Notes: generated by a model from the sequence alone, not told the origin. Counted from the first letter of the stretch, positions 44,493 to 54,717 are shown. The stretch: DNA of 64,000 bases from SPJN01 sp965229935 (GCA_965229935.1 CBDDKB010000002.1:1550001-1614000); one strand, 5' to 3'. Made by a program: numbers and translations.

Positions 44493-47400
44493 ATGAGCGG
44501 TGATAAATCCCCCTATAGTTTCAGCAGGCAGCGTCATCCGGCCAAACGCTATTTGGATGGACCGCCAGACTTGCCCGCAAACAAAGGCACGCCATTTGTT
44601 GAGCTATGCGCCTGTTCCAACTTTTCATTCCTCTATGGGGCCAGCCATCCTGATGAAATGGTGATGCAGGCCGCCCATCTTGGCCTTAAAGGGATTGTGA
44701 TTGCCGACCGCAACAGCTTTGCCGGGGTGGTACGCGCCCATGCTGCTGCGCGCAAAGTCAGGGATGTTATGCCCGCCTTTCAATTCATTCCCGGTGTCCG
44801 GCTCATCCCCTTTGCCCCACCCCCTACCCTTGATGGGCAGCCGATTCAAACAGGGCCGGAGCTTGTCACCCTGCCCATGACCCGCGCCGCCTATGGCAGC
44901 CTGTGCAAACTGTTGACCAAAGGTAATCGCGCAGCCCCCAAAGGGCGCTGCTACCTCACCCTCGCTGACATATGTGATCAGGCGGATGAGCAGATCGGCA
45001 TCATCATCCCCCCGCGCCCGCTGACCAACCAGTTCACAGCACAGGTCAAACAGCTAAAGCGCGCCTTTAAAGACAGGCTGTATCTTGCCGCAACACGGGC
45101 CTATCTGTCTGATGACGCATCCTATCTGGAAAGCCTTGCCACCCTATCACGCAGGACCAACACGGCCCTGATCGCCACAAGTGATGCGCTCTATCACGAT
45201 CCGTCTCGCAGATTGTTGCAAGATACGGTCACCGCCATCCGCACCCACCAGCGCATTGCCGATGCTGGCTTTACCCTTCACCCCAACGCAGAACGACATT
45301 TAAAAAGCGGGGATGAAATGGCGCGCCTGTTTACCATTTGCCCCGATGCCGTAGCGCGCACAGAACAGGTTGCAGCGCGCTGCACCTTCAGCCTCGATGA
45401 GTTGCGCTATGACTATCCTGATGAGGTGATCGGCGATGGCGACACACCGCAAGACGCGCTTGAAAAACTGACATGGGCGGGCGCTGCGACACGCTATCCC
45501 GGCAAGCTGCCTGATAAAGTACGCACGACCCTGATCCACGAATTAAAGCTGATCAAACAGCTTGATTACGCGCGTTATTTTCTGACCGTCTATGACATTG
45601 TTCGTTATGCGCGGGAGCAGAAAATCCTGTGTCAGGGCCGTGGCTCCGCCGCCAATTCAGCCGTGTGCTACGTCATTGGCATCACAGCAGTAAACCCGAT
45701 GGAAGTGGATCTGCTGGTTGAACGGTTCATCAGCGCCGCCCGGGATGAGCCACCCGATATTGATGTTGATTTTGAACATGAACGCCGGGAGGAGGTCATA
45801 CAATATATCTATAACAAATATGGCCGCCACCGCGCCGGGATCGCCGCAACCGTCATCACCTATCGCTGGAAAAGCGCCATTCGTGAAGTGGGCAAGGTGT
45901 TGGGGTTAAGCGATGACATTACCGGGCTGTTATCAAAATTGATGGCACGCTGGACTGCACATGGGTCGGAAGATCATATGTTGCGTGAAGCGGGGCTCGA
46001 CCCTGCTGATCCTTTGTTACGGCTTGCCATTGATCTTGCCAGCGAACTTGAAGGATTTCCCCGCCACCTGTCGCAACATGTGGGCGGCTTTGTCATCACC
46101 AAAAACCCACTTGAAGAAGTGATCCCGATCCACAATGCGGCGATGGATGACCGTACCTTTGTGGAATGGGACAAGGATGATCTTGACGCGCTGGGCATGT
46201 TGAAGATCGACGTGCTGTCGCTGGGGATGCTGACCTGTATCCGCAAATGTTTTGAGCTGATCCGTGATTATCATGGCGAACCTTATACGCTGGCGACCAT
46301 TCCGCGTGACGACCCTGACACCTATGCCATGATCCAAAGGGCTGACACAATCGGCGTGTTCCAGATCGAAAGCCGGGCGCAAATGTCGATGCTGCCACGG
46401 CTTAAGCCGAAAAACTTTTACGACCTTGTGGTCGAAGTGGCGATTGTGCGTCCCGGCCCCATTCAGGGCGATATGGTCCACCCCTATTTGCAGCGGCGGG
46501 AAAACCCCGACCTGATCGACTATGCCATTCCTGAGCTTGAGCCTGTGTTGCACAAGACCCATGGCGTACCCCTGTTTCAGGAACAGGCGATGAAGATCGC
46601 CATTGTCGGCGCAGGCTTTACCGCCGAGGAGGCTGACCAGCTACGCCGCGCTATGGCAACATTCCGGCGCAATGGCACCATCCACTTATTCGAGGACAAG
46701 TTCATCAATGGATTGATTGATCGTGGCGCCCCGCGCGAATTTGCCGAACGCTGTTTCAAACAGATCGAAGGGTTCGGCGATTACGGCTTTCCTGAAAGCC
46801 ATGCCGCAAGCTTTGCCCTATTGGCCTATGCCTCGTCATGGTTAAAATGCCATTACCCCGCTGCCTTTGCCTGCGCCTTATTGAACAGTCAGCCCATGGG
46901 GTTTTACGCAGCAGCGCAAATTGTCCGCGATGCCCGCGATCATGGCGTCACCATCCTGCCGCCTGATGTGAACTTCAGCACATGGGACAATCGCTTGGAA
47001 CATAGCCCGGACGGGCCTGCCATCAGGCTTGGCCTACGACAATTGAAAGGCTTCAAACAGGACAGCGCCGACAGGCTGCTGGCATACCGCCAAAACGGCT
47101 ATGACAGTTTGCGTCACCTGAAACTGCGCGCGCAGCTTGGTCATGGGGATCTGGTGCGACTGGCGCAGGGGGATTGTTTCCGATCGCTCAGCCTGACACG
47201 CAGGCAGGCCCTGTGGGCCGCAGAAGGATTAATGGACAAACAGGCCCCGCCCCTGTTGCAACATGTTGAAGCCAAGGAAGACGCGGACGAGGCTGACCTA
47301 CCCCCCATGCCGCTGGGGGAACAGGTGGTTTATGATTATCAGGCCCTGAACCTGACCTTGCGTGATCATCCTTTGAAATTACTGTCGCCGCACTTCCCCA

Positions 47401-47807
47401 ACCGTACATTGGGAGCCGGGCTTAGTGCCCTGAAAACCGGACGCAAAGTGCGTGTGGCAGGACTGGTGCTGAACAGGCAACGCCCCGGCACCGCCAAGGG
47501 GGTGATCTTTATGACATTGGAAGATGAAACCGGCGCGCTTAACATCATTGTGTGGGCCAAGGTGTTTGAAGCCTATCGCCGTGACCTGTTGACCGCCCGC
47601 ATTATGGAGGTGGAAGGGCGGTTACAAAATGAGTCCGGCGTCATTCATATTGTGGCGGACAGGCTGATTTGCCGGAATGACCTGTTCGGGCAGCTTATGA
47701 CCATCGACATGACACAGGGGCAGATCGATACCTATCTGCCGGGCCGACACCCACGCAATCAACAAAACATCGCCAGCCTATTACCCAAAAGCCGGGATTT
47801 TCACTAG
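44493..47807 (+). CDS. dnaE2: Error-prone DNA polymerase III alpha subunit
   Basis: A 1104-residue DnaE2. The N-terminal PHP domain begins FVELCACSNFSFLYGASHPDEM and GIVIADRNSFAG; the polymerase Asp pair is in DEPPDIDVDFEHERREEVI; the helical clamp-side region and a C-terminal OB fold (VRVAGLVLNRQRPGTAKGVIFMTLEDETG) follow. DnaE2 performs translesion synthesis during the SOS response together with ImuA and ImuB. It is the last gene of the LexA-controlled unit. Confidence 0.96.
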   Translation: MSGDKSPYSFSRQRHPAKRYLDGPPDLPANKGTPFVELCACSNFSFLYGASHPDEMVMQAAHLGLKGIVIADRNSFAGVVRAHAAARKVRDVMPAFQFIPGVRLIPFAPPPTLDGQPIQTGPELVTLPMTRAAYGSLCKLLTKGNRAAPKGRCYLTLADICDQADEQIGIIIPPRPLTNQFTAQVKQLKRAFKDRLYLAATRAYLSDDASYLESLATLSRRTNTALIATSDALYHDPSRRLLQDTVTAIRTHQRIADAGFTLHPNAERHLKSGDEMARLFTICPDAVARTEQVAARCTFSLDELRYDYPDEVIGDGDTPQDALEKLTWAGAATRYPGKLPDKVRTTLIHELKLIKQLDYARYFLTVYDIVRYAREQKILCQGRGSAANSAVCYVIGITAVNPMEVDLLVERFISAARDEPPDIDVDFEHERREEVIQYIYNKYGRHRAGIAATVITYRWKSAIREVGKVLGLSDDITGLLSKLMARWTAHGSEDHMLREAGLDPADPLLRLAIDLASELEGFPRHLSQHVGGFVITKNPLEEVIPIHNAAMDDRTFVEWDKDDLDALGMLKIDVLSLGMLTCIRKCFELIRDYHGEPYTLATIPRDDPDTYAMIQRADTIGVFQIESRAQMSMLPRLKPKNFYDLVVEVAIVRPGPIQGDMVHPYLQRRENPDLIDYAIPELEPVLHKTHGVPLFQEQAMKIAIVGAGFTAEEADQLRRAMATFRRNGTIHLFEDKFINGLIDRGAPREFAERCFKQIEGFGDYGFPESHAASFALLAYASSWLKCHYPAAFACALLNSQPMGFYAAAQIVRDARDHGVTILPPDVNFSTWDNRLEHSPDGPAIRLGLRQLKGFKQDSADRLLAYRQNGYDSLRHLKLRAQLGHGDLVRLAQGDCFRSLSLTRRQALWAAEGLMDKQAPPLLQHVEAKEDADEADLPPMPLGEQVVYDYQALNLTLRDHPLKLLSPHFPNRTLGAGLSALKTGRKVRVAGLVLNRQRPGTAKGVIFMTLEDETGALNIIVWAKVFEAYRRDLLTARIMEVEGRLQNESGVIHIVADRLICRNDLFGQLMTIDMTQGQIDTYLPGRHPRNQQNIASLLPKSRDFH

Positions 47808-47865
47808 CCGAACCCCATCGCCGCAGGATAGATTGCTGTTAAACAAGCGAATAATGGGGTTCTTT

Positions 47866-49542
47866 ATGTTGCGTATGTTGCGGTCAACGCGTCTGCTTTT
47901 TCTCACACTGTTGGGCATCTGCCTGACAAGTATCGCCACCGCAAAAGACACGCGCCCCAATATTCTGCTGCTGGTGGCAGAGGATATGAGCCAACATATC
48001 GGTGCCTTTGGCGACCCGGTTGCGGTGACCCCAACGCTCGATCAATTGTCAGCACAGGGCACCAATTTCCGCAATGTCTTTACAGCATCGGGGGTCTGCG
48101 CCCCGTCACGGGCGGCCCTGATCACAGGCGTTCATCAAGTAAAGCTCAATGCCCAGCATATGCGCACCGCATCGGCCATTCCCGGCTTGCTCGATTCAGG
48201 TGGTCCGATTTCTTATGAAGCGGTCCCCCCTGCTGAGGTGAAAGCCTTTCCCGAATTGCTGCGCGCGCAGGGCTATTACACCTATAATGTGACCAAGACC
48301 GATTATCAGTTCGGCAACCCGTTCACCATTTGGGATAAAAATTCCACCAGCGCCCATTGGCGCGACCGGGCCGATAAGGACCAACCCTTTTTCGGCATGG
48401 TCAATTTCATGTCCACCCATGAAAGCGGGCTGTTCCCCAAATCCGGATGGCCACAAAGCCTTGTCCATTTTATCACGCAGGTCCTTTTGCAAATCCGCCT
48501 ATGGGGGTTTGAAGATGTGGTCACGCCTGATCAGGTCACTGTGCCACCCTATTACCCGGACACACCGGCGGTGCGCGAAACACTGGCCCAGCTTTACAAC
48601 AATATCGCCTATATGGATGGGGAGGTGAAGGTCCTGCTTGACCAGTTGGAAGAAGACGGGCTGGCCGATAATACAATTGTCATTTTTACGACCGACCATG
48701 GGGATGGCCTGCCGCGCGGCAAGCGCAGCCTGTATGATCTGGGCATTCGCGTCCCCGTCATCGTCCGCTGGCCCGATCATTTGCGCCCTATGGATGAACC
48801 TGCGGGCACATGGCGCGACGACCTTGTCAGCTTTGTCGATTTTGCCCCCACCCTGTTGAAACTGGCAGGCGATCAGGCACGCGATTGGATGGATGGGCGC
48901 ATCTTCCTTGGCGATCAGACCCAACCTGCCCCGCCCTATGTCTTTTCAGCGATCGACCGCGTTGACACAGACGGGCAGCGCACGCGCGCCGTCACAGATG
49001 GCCGCTATAAGCTGATTGCAGACTTTGCCCCCGACGTCCCGCCGCTGTTTCACATTCCCTATCGCGATCACCTGACCATGATGGATGATCTTTACGCCCA
49101 ACGTGACAGGGGTGGCCTGCCCAACGACGGCGGCTTCTATGCCATGACGCGACCGGGGCGCGAGCTTTATGACAATGCGACAGACCCTCATGAAATACAT
49201 AATCTGTGGGATGACCCGGCCCATCGGTCCCGTGCCGAAACGATGGAGACAGTGTTGCAGGGCTGGCTGACCGCCAATAATGACCATGGGGAAAAAGAGA
49301 TTGATCTGATCAAACGAATTTGGCCCGGCATGGTGCAACCCGAAACCGCCGCGCCCAGTTTTGCCCTAACAGATCAAGGCCTGTTGCAGATCAGCAGCGC
49401 AACACTGGGTGCCTCAATCGGGTGGCGCATCAATGATGGCCCTTGGCAGCTTTATAGCGGGCCGATCACGGCCCAGCAGGGGATTGAGGCAAAGGCAATC
49501 CGCTATGGCTTTAAAGAAAGCGACGCCAGCGTCTATGAATAG
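47866..49542 (+). CDS. Exported sulfatase (formylglycine type)
   Basis: A 558-residue enzyme. After a signal peptide (LLFLTLLGICLTSIATA, cleavage near residue 26) the sulfatase domain starts RPNILLLVAEDMS. Cys78 in SGVCAPSRAALITG lies in the C-x-P-S-R motif that is converted to formylglycine, and TTDHGDGLPRGKRSLYD holds metal and substrate residues. It removes sulfate esters from sugars in the periplasm or outside. Its place before an L-fucose catabolic cluster suggests sulfated fucose polymers such as fucoidan as substrates, an inference only. TTG 47833 and ATG 47854 are alternative starts. Confidence 0.87.
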   Translation: MLRMLRSTRLLFLTLLGICLTSIATAKDTRPNILLLVAEDMSQHIGAFGDPVAVTPTLDQLSAQGTNFRNVFTASGVCAPSRAALITGVHQVKLNAQHMRTASAIPGLLDSGGPISYEAVPPAEVKAFPELLRAQGYYTYNVTKTDYQFGNPFTIWDKNSTSAHWRDRADKDQPFFGMVNFMSTHESGLFPKSGWPQSLVHFITQVLLQIRLWGFEDVVTPDQVTVPPYYPDTPAVRETLAQLYNNIAYMDGEVKVLLDQLEEDGLADNTIVIFTTDHGDGLPRGKRSLYDLGIRVPVIVRWPDHLRPMDEPAGTWRDDLVSFVDFAPTLLKLAGDQARDWMDGRIFLGDQTQPAPPYVFSAIDRVDTDGQRTRAVTDGRYKLIADFAPDVPPLFHIPYRDHLTMMDDLYAQRDRGGLPNDGGFYAMTRPGRELYDNATDPHEIHNLWDDPAHRSRAETMETVLQGWLTANNDHGEKEIDLIKRIWPGMVQPETAAPSFALTDQGLLQISSATLGASIGWRINDGPWQLYSGPITAQQGIEAKAIRYGFKESDASVYE

Positions 49543-49551
49543 GCAGTTGGC

Positions 49552-49884
49552 CTAGTCATGGTGGAACACCTCCTCCATCGCGGCCCACCATTCCCCTTCG
49601 GCACGGCTTTCAAGCCCTTCCTGACACGGGTCGGTCAAGGCCCACCACCGTTGGGTCGCAGGATCATCAGCCATTTTTTGCATGTCAGCCTCATAATCAG
49701 TGCCGTGATACTCAAATATACCGAACAACAGGTTTTCAGGCTCACGCAGGAAAATGGAATAGTTGCGGATATTACACTCCGTAATCTTGGCCAGAATTTC
49801 AGGCCACGCATTGGCGTGCAATTCCTTATATTCCGCTAGCTTTTCTGGGCGAATTGCAATCACCATAGCCTTGCGTTCCATCAT
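49552..49884 (-). CDS. L-rhamnose/L-fucose mutarotase-type protein
   Basis: A 110-residue dimeric alpha/beta barrel protein of the RhaM/DUF718 family: EYKELHANAWPEILAKI, NYSIFLREPENLLFGIFEY and the closing RWWALTDPCQEG are its conserved blocks. These enzymes speed interconversion of sugar anomers; next to the fucose cluster, L-fucose is the likely substrate. GGGAGGG precedes the tandem ATG codons 49884 and 49881. It is divergent from the fuconate dehydratase gene, with a 110-bp shared control region, and converges on the sulfatase. Confidence 0.87.
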   Translation of the reverse strand: MMERKAMVIAIRPEKLAEYKELHANAWPEILAKITECNIRNYSIFLREPENLLFGIFEYHGTDYEADMQKMADDPATQRWWALTDPCQEGLESRAEGEWWAAMEEVFHHD

Positions 49885-49994
49885 TTACCCTCCCGCTTCA
49901 AATTGGCTTATGCCATCATAAACGAACCACTTGCATGTAATATACTCTATCTATAGGGTCCGCCACAGTAAAACTGATTTTTTGGGGGCAGGTC

Positions 49995-51287
49995 ATGTCA
50001 AAAATCGCCAAAATCACTGCGAAAGATATTCGCTTTCCGACATCACGGGAACTGCATGGCTCTGACGCGATGAACCCTGATCCTGACTATTCCTGCGCCT
50101 ATGCCACATTATATGCAGATGATGGGTCTGAAATCGGCGGCGGTCTGACCTTTACAATCGGGCGCGGGAACGAACTTTGCGTGGCAGCGATAGACTCGCT
50201 GGCCCCGCAATTGATAGGCCGCAGCCTTGACGAGTTTGAGGATGATTTGGGCCTTGCCGCGCGCCTGTTGATGCATGACAGCCAGATCCGCTGGCTTGGC
50301 CCGGAAAAGGGCGTGGTGCATTTGGCTGCTGCTGCCCTGATCAATGCGATTTGGGACGCGCTTGCCAAACGGGCGGGCAAACCGCTTTGGCGTTATGTTG
50401 CAGACCTGACGCCGGAACAATTTGTCAGCGCCGTTGACTTCCGCCATATCTCAAACTTCCTGACCCGCGACGAAGCCTTGGCAATGTTGCAGGCGAATGA
50501 GGCGACAAAAGCTAACCGCATCGAAACATTGCTGGCCGAAGGCTACCCCGCCTACACAACTGCTGCAGGATGGATCGGCTATACGGACGAGGCCATCAAA
50601 GACAAGCTGAATGCTGCCTATGCCGATGGCTGGCGTCATTTCAAAATCAAAGTCGGTCGCGACATCGAAGAAGACAAGCGCCGCTGCGCCCTTGTCCGTG
50701 ACGTTCTGGGCGATGATGTCCGCCTAAGCGTCGATGCCAATCAGGTATGGGAAGTGGATGACGCAATCGCAGCCATCAAGGCCATCGCCCCCTACAATAT
50801 CCATTGGGTTGAAGAACCCACCAGCCCGGACGACATTATCGGGCACAAGCAAATCGCTGATGCGGTCGCCCCCGTCAAACTGGCAACAGGCGAACACGCC
50901 CATAACCGCATCATGTTCAAACAATTATTGCAGGCAGAGGCCATTGGGTTCTGCCAAATCGATTCCTGCCGTGTTGCGGGCGTCAACGAAAACCTTGCCA
51001 TCATTTTAATGGCAAACAAGGCTGGCATTCCCGTTTGCCCCCATGCGGGCGGTGTTGGCCTGTGTGAATATGTGCAGCATCTGTCAATGATCGACTTCAT
51101 CTGCGTGTCAGCAACATGGGAGGGGCGCGTTGCCGAATATGCTGGCACCCTGCATCATCATTTTGCCAACCCGGTTGAGATCAAGAATGGCCGTTACATG
51201 GCCCCGACCGCACCGGGCTATTCTGTTGATATGCTGCCTGACAGCATGGCAGATCATATTTATCCGACCGGCAAGGCATGGGCCTGA
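49995..51287 (+). CDS. L-fuconate dehydratase (enolase superfamily)
   Basis: A 430-residue enzyme with the K-x-K motif at residues 217-219 (FKIKVG), Mg ligands Asp247 (SVDANQVW), Glu273/274 (WVEEPTS) and Glu300 (ATGEH), and catalytic His350 (VCPHAGGVG). This set and length fit the fuconate dehydratase branch, which converts L-fuconate to 2-keto-3-deoxy-L-fuconate. It opens the plus-strand fucose operon; its end overlaps the next gene by 10 bp. Confidence 0.92.
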   Translation: MSKIAKITAKDIRFPTSRELHGSDAMNPDPDYSCAYATLYADDGSEIGGGLTFTIGRGNELCVAAIDSLAPQLIGRSLDEFEDDLGLAARLLMHDSQIRWLGPEKGVVHLAAAALINAIWDALAKRAGKPLWRYVADLTPEQFVSAVDFRHISNFLTRDEALAMLQANEATKANRIETLLAEGYPAYTTAAGWIGYTDEAIKDKLNAAYADGWRHFKIKVGRDIEEDKRRCALVRDVLGDDVRLSVDANQVWEVDDAIAAIKAIAPYNIHWVEEPTSPDDIIGHKQIADAVAPVKLATGEHAHNRIMFKQLLQAEAIGFCQIDSCRVAGVNENLAIILMANKAGIPVCPHAGGVGLCEYVQHLSMIDFICVSATWEGRVAEYAGTLHHHFANPVEIKNGRYMAPTAPGYSVDMLPDSMADHIYPTGKAWA

Positions 51288-52243
51288 CTTTACCGACATA
51301 TGGTATCGGCGCGGCTGGGCTGGGTAATCTTTACCAAGCCATCAGCGACGAAGACGCCCGCGCAACGCTTGATCACATCAGGGCGGCGGGCTTCGACTAT
51401 CTAGACACCGCCCCCCATTACGGGCACGGCCTAAGCGAACAGCGGTTGGGCGACTATTTCAAGCAAAGTGGTTGGCGGCCCCACATCACAACAAAAGTTG
51501 GCCGTGTCCTTAAGCCTGTCCAAGGCGACATGCCAGACTTTGGTTTTGTGAACCCTGCGCCCTTTGTGCCAACCTTTGATTATTCCGGTGAGGGAATTGA
51601 GGCGAGCTTTAAAAGCAGCCAAGGCAGGCTTGGCGTTGAAAGCGTCGATGCGTTGCTGCTGCATGATATTGGCAGGCTGACCCATGGCGATGATCATCCG
51701 CGTGTGCTGGCGCAAGCATTGGCAGAAGCATTTCCAGCGATGGAAGGGCTGAAAGCATCTGGCAAAACACAAGCCATTGGGATGGGCGTCAATGAAGTCG
51801 CCATTTGTGAAGAGGTGCTGTCCCACCGCAAGCTCGACGTTATTTTGCTTGCCGGGCGCTATACGCTTCTCGAACATGCCGACACACTAGGCTTTCTCGA
51901 TAACTGCCACAAAGAAAGTGTGCGCCTGATTATCGGCGGCGCGTTTAATTCCGGCCTACTCGCCGGGGCCAATAAATATGATTATGGCGATGCGCCTGAC
52001 TGGGCCATCAACAAGACCAAGGCGTTGAACGCGGTGTGCGCCAAACATAGCGTATCACTACCCGCAGCGGCGTTACAATTCTGCGCTGCGCACCCGGCGG
52101 TGATATCCGTGATCCCCGGCGTGCAGCAGCCGAGCCATGTCACAGACGCCAAAAAATGGGTTGATGAAAAGATACCTGCGGCCCTGTGGGATGAGCTAAA
52201 GGAAAATAGCCTAATCGATGGGGAGGCACCGATACCGTCATGA
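51278..52243 (+). CDS. Aldo/keto reductase, probable L-fucose dehydrogenase
   Basis: A 321-residue (alpha/beta)8 NAD(P)-dependent enzyme with GFDYLDTAPHYGHGLSEQRLG (catalytic Asp and Tyr) and the nucleotide-binding end AAHPAVISVIPG. It resembles D-threo-aldose/L-fucose 1-dehydrogenases, which oxidise L-fucose to L-fucono-1,5-lactone, the first committed step here. It overlaps the previous gene by 10 bp and the following lactonase by 4 bp. Confidence 0.85.
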   Translation: MGLTLPTYGIGAAGLGNLYQAISDEDARATLDHIRAAGFDYLDTAPHYGHGLSEQRLGDYFKQSGWRPHITTKVGRVLKPVQGDMPDFGFVNPAPFVPTFDYSGEGIEASFKSSQGRLGVESVDALLLHDIGRLTHGDDHPRVLAQALAEAFPAMEGLKASGKTQAIGMGVNEVAICEEVLSHRKLDVILLAGRYTLLEHADTLGFLDNCHKESVRLIIGGAFNSGLLAGANKYDYGDAPDWAINKTKALNAVCAKHSVSLPAAALQFCAAHPAVISVIPGVQQPSHVTDAKKWVDEKIPAALWDELKENSLIDGEAPIPS

Positions 52244-53076
52244 CCATTATTGATTCACATATGCATATTTGGACCATGGCGCGCGGTGACTATGATTGGT
52301 TGACGCCTGATTTGGGGCCGATCTATCGCGACTTTTCCGTCGATGATGTAACAGATGATCTTAATCAGCTTGGCGTTGATCAGGTTGTGCTGGTACAGGC
52401 CGCGGGCACCGCCGCCGAAACCGATTTCATGCTGTCTGTCGCCCGCAGCAATGACAAGGTAGGCGGCGTTGTCGGCTGGATTGATTTTGAGGCTGAGGGC
52501 GCCATCGAACAGATCAAGCAACGGGCCGCCGATCCCTATATGGTCGGGCTACGCCCCATGATTGCAGACCTTGATGATCCTGATTGGATATTGCGGGCTG
52601 AGTTTGCGCCCCTATTCAATGCTATGATCGACACAGGCTTGATATTTGACGGCCATGCCCGCCCGGACCTGATCGGCCAAAAGGTTGAACTGGCAAAACG
52701 CCACCCTGAACTGACCATCGTCCTCAATCACGGGGGCAAGCCCCCAATCGCCTCAGCCGATCTAACGCAATGGAAACGCGATTGCAGCACCATTGCCGCC
52801 TGCCCCAATGTGGTCAGCAAGTTTTCCGGCCTGCGCACCGAAGCTGGTGACCGTTTGGATGATGATGCTATCCGCGAAGCAACTGACCATCTGCTAGACA
52901 CATTCGGCCCCAACCGATTGATGTGGGGCAGTGACTGGCCTGTGCTGACTTTGGCTGGTGACTATAAACTATGGTTTGAGCAGACCGAACGCCTACTGGA
53001 TGGCCTGTCAGAAGACGACAAGGCAGCGATTATGGGCGGCACCACGCAGACAATCTATTTTCACGGCAGATCATGA
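52240..53076 (+). CDS. L-fucono-lactonase-type amidohydrolase
   Basis: A 278-residue protein of the amidohydrolase 2 family: metal motif DSHMHIW at residues 5-11, LIFDGHARPD, the His of IVLNHGGKP, and the terminal Asp in LMWGSDWPV. COG3618 members of this kind open fucono-1,5-lactone to fuconate. It sits between the dehydrogenase and the 2-keto-3-deoxyfuconate dehydrogenase and overlaps the former by 4 bp. Confidence 0.88.
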   Translation: MTIIDSHMHIWTMARGDYDWLTPDLGPIYRDFSVDDVTDDLNQLGVDQVVLVQAAGTAAETDFMLSVARSNDKVGGVVGWIDFEAEGAIEQIKQRAADPYMVGLRPMIADLDDPDWILRAEFAPLFNAMIDTGLIFDGHARPDLIGQKVELAKRHPELTIVLNHGGKPPIASADLTQWKRDCSTIAACPNVVSKFSGLRTEAGDRLDDDAIREATDHLLDTFGPNRLMWGSDWPVLTLAGDYKLWFEQTERLLDGLSEDDKAAIMGGTTQTIYFHGRS

Positions 53077-53090
53077 AGGAACGCAGGACC

Positions 53091-53831
53091 ATGAGCAGAC
53101 TGCAAGGCAAGACAATCATTTTGACCGCCGCCGCCGCAGGCATCGGTCGGCAAAGCGCACTAAACTTTGCCCGCGAAGGCGCTGACGTTATCGCCACGGA
53201 TATTGACGCGGCAGGCCTTGCCTCGCTTCACGAGGAAGCGCCAGCCATCACGGTCGAAACTTTGGATGTTACAGACCAAGCAGCCATCGCTGCCCTGTTT
53301 GCCAAACACAGCAAGGTTGATGTGCTGTTCAATGTGGCAGGCTGGGTCCATCATGGCACGATCGAGGATTGCGACCGCGCCGCATGGGACCAGTCACTGG
53401 CCCTTAATCTGACCGCTATGTATGAAATGAACCGTGCGGTCATCCCGTTGATGCTGGCCCAAGGTGGCGGCAACATTATCAATATGAGTTCCGTTGCCTC
53501 CTCCGTCACGGGGGCGCCCAACCGCTTTGCCTATGGGGCGACGAAGGCGGGTGTGATCGGCATGACAAAGGCAATTGCTGCTGATTATGTCGGCCAAAAT
53601 ATTCGCTGCAATGCGATTTGCCCGGGCACTGTCGACACCCCATCACTTCAGGGGCGCATGGCCGCACAGGGCGATTATGACGAGGCACGCGCCGCCTTTA
53701 TCGCGCGGCAACCGATGGGCAGGCTTGGCACGGCTGAGGAGATTGCAGCCCTTGCCACCTATCTTGCCTCCGACGAATCAGGATTTGTAACAGGCCAGAC
53801 CCACGTCATTGACGGCGGCTGGACAGCGTAA
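53091..53831 (+). CDS. SDR, probable 2-keto-3-deoxy-L-fuconate dehydrogenase
   Basis: A 246-residue classical SDR: TAAAAGIG cofactor loop, NVAGWVHHG, catalytic Ser in MSSVASSV, YGATK, and closing VIDGGWTA. The AGWVHHGTI segment resembles the dehydrogenases that convert 2-keto-3-deoxy-L-fuconate to 2,4-diketo-3-deoxy-L-fuconate with NAD. ATG 53091 is chosen, following an AGGA; ATG 53073, overlapping the lactonase stop, is also possible. Confidence 0.87.
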   Translation: MSRLQGKTIILTAAAAGIGRQSALNFAREGADVIATDIDAAGLASLHEEAPAITVETLDVTDQAAIAALFAKHSKVDVLFNVAGWVHHGTIEDCDRAAWDQSLALNLTAMYEMNRAVIPLMLAQGGGNIINMSSVASSVTGAPNRFAYGATKAGVIGMTKAIAADYVGQNIRCNAICPGTVDTPSLQGRMAAQGDYDEARAAFIARQPMGRLGTAEEIAALATYLASDESGFVTGQTHVIDGGWTA

Positions 53832-53843
53832 AGGATAATCACC

Positions 53844-54686
53844 ATGAAACTATTACGGGTTGGCCCCTTGGGTCAGGAAATTCCTGCCATCGAAGATCAG
53901 GATGGTGTCTGGCGCGATGTCAGCGCCCATATATCTGATTGGGACCATGACGCCCTGTCAGACGAAACATTAGCCAAGCTCGGCGCGCTGGACCTTGCCA
54001 GCCTGCCTGCGCTTGATAAGAACAGCCGTATTGGCGCGTGTGTCGGTCATGTGGGCAAATTCATCTGCATCGGGCTTAACTATGCTGACCACGCCGAAGA
54101 ATCCGGCATGGAAGTGCCCGAAGAGCCTGTGATCTTCTTTAAGGCCACCAGCGCTGTTTGCGGCCCCGATGATGATCTGCTGATCCCGCGCAACAGTGAA
54201 AAGACTGATTGGGAAGTAGAGCTTGGCGTCGTGATCGGCAAGGCTGGTAAATATATCGACGAAGCCGACGCCATGAAACATGTGGCAGGCTTTTGCGTTG
54301 CCCATGATGTGTCAGAGCGTGCCTTCCAACTGGAAGGGACAGGCGAATGGGAAAAGGGCAAGGGCTGCGATTCTTTCGGCCCCATAGGTCCTTATCTTGT
54401 CACCCGCGATGAGGTTGGCGACTACGACAATCTGGATATGTGGCTTGATGTAAACGGACAGCGCATGCAGACAGGCAATACGCGGACCATGATTTTCAAA
54501 ATCCCGCATCTTGTCAGCTATGTCTCCCAGTTTATGAGCCTGCAGCCAGGCGACGTGATTTCAACCGGCACCCCTCCCGGTGTTGGGTTGGGCATGGACC
54601 CGCCTGTTTACCTGAAGGCTGGCGACAAGGTCGCGCTTGGTATTGAGGGGCTGGGCACACAGGCCCAAACCTGCGTTCAGGATTAG
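53844..54686 (+). CDS. Fumarylacetoacetase-family protein, probable 2,4-diketo-3-deoxy-L-fuconate hydrolase
   Basis: A 280-residue FAH-fold enzyme. Metal-site glutamates and Asp lie in LNYADHAEESGMEVPEEPVIF, TDWEVELGVVIGK and AHDVSERAFQLE, with STGTPPGVGLGM closing the active site. In the fucose pathway it splits the diketo acid to pyruvate and L-lactate. It is the last gene of the operon and is followed by a terminator. Confidence 0.9.
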   Translation: MKLLRVGPLGQEIPAIEDQDGVWRDVSAHISDWDHDALSDETLAKLGALDLASLPALDKNSRIGACVGHVGKFICIGLNYADHAEESGMEVPEEPVIFFKATSAVCGPDDDLLIPRNSEKTDWEVELGVVIGKAGKYIDEADAMKHVAGFCVAHDVSERAFQLEGTGEWEKGKGCDSFGPIGPYLVTRDEVGDYDNLDMWLDVNGQRMQTGNTRTMIFKIPHLVSYVSQFMSLQPGDVISTGTPPGVGLGMDPPVYLKAGDKVALGIEGLGTQAQTCVQD

Positions 54687-54717
54687 CCTCCTATTCAAAT
54701 CCCTCCCAACTATTAAG

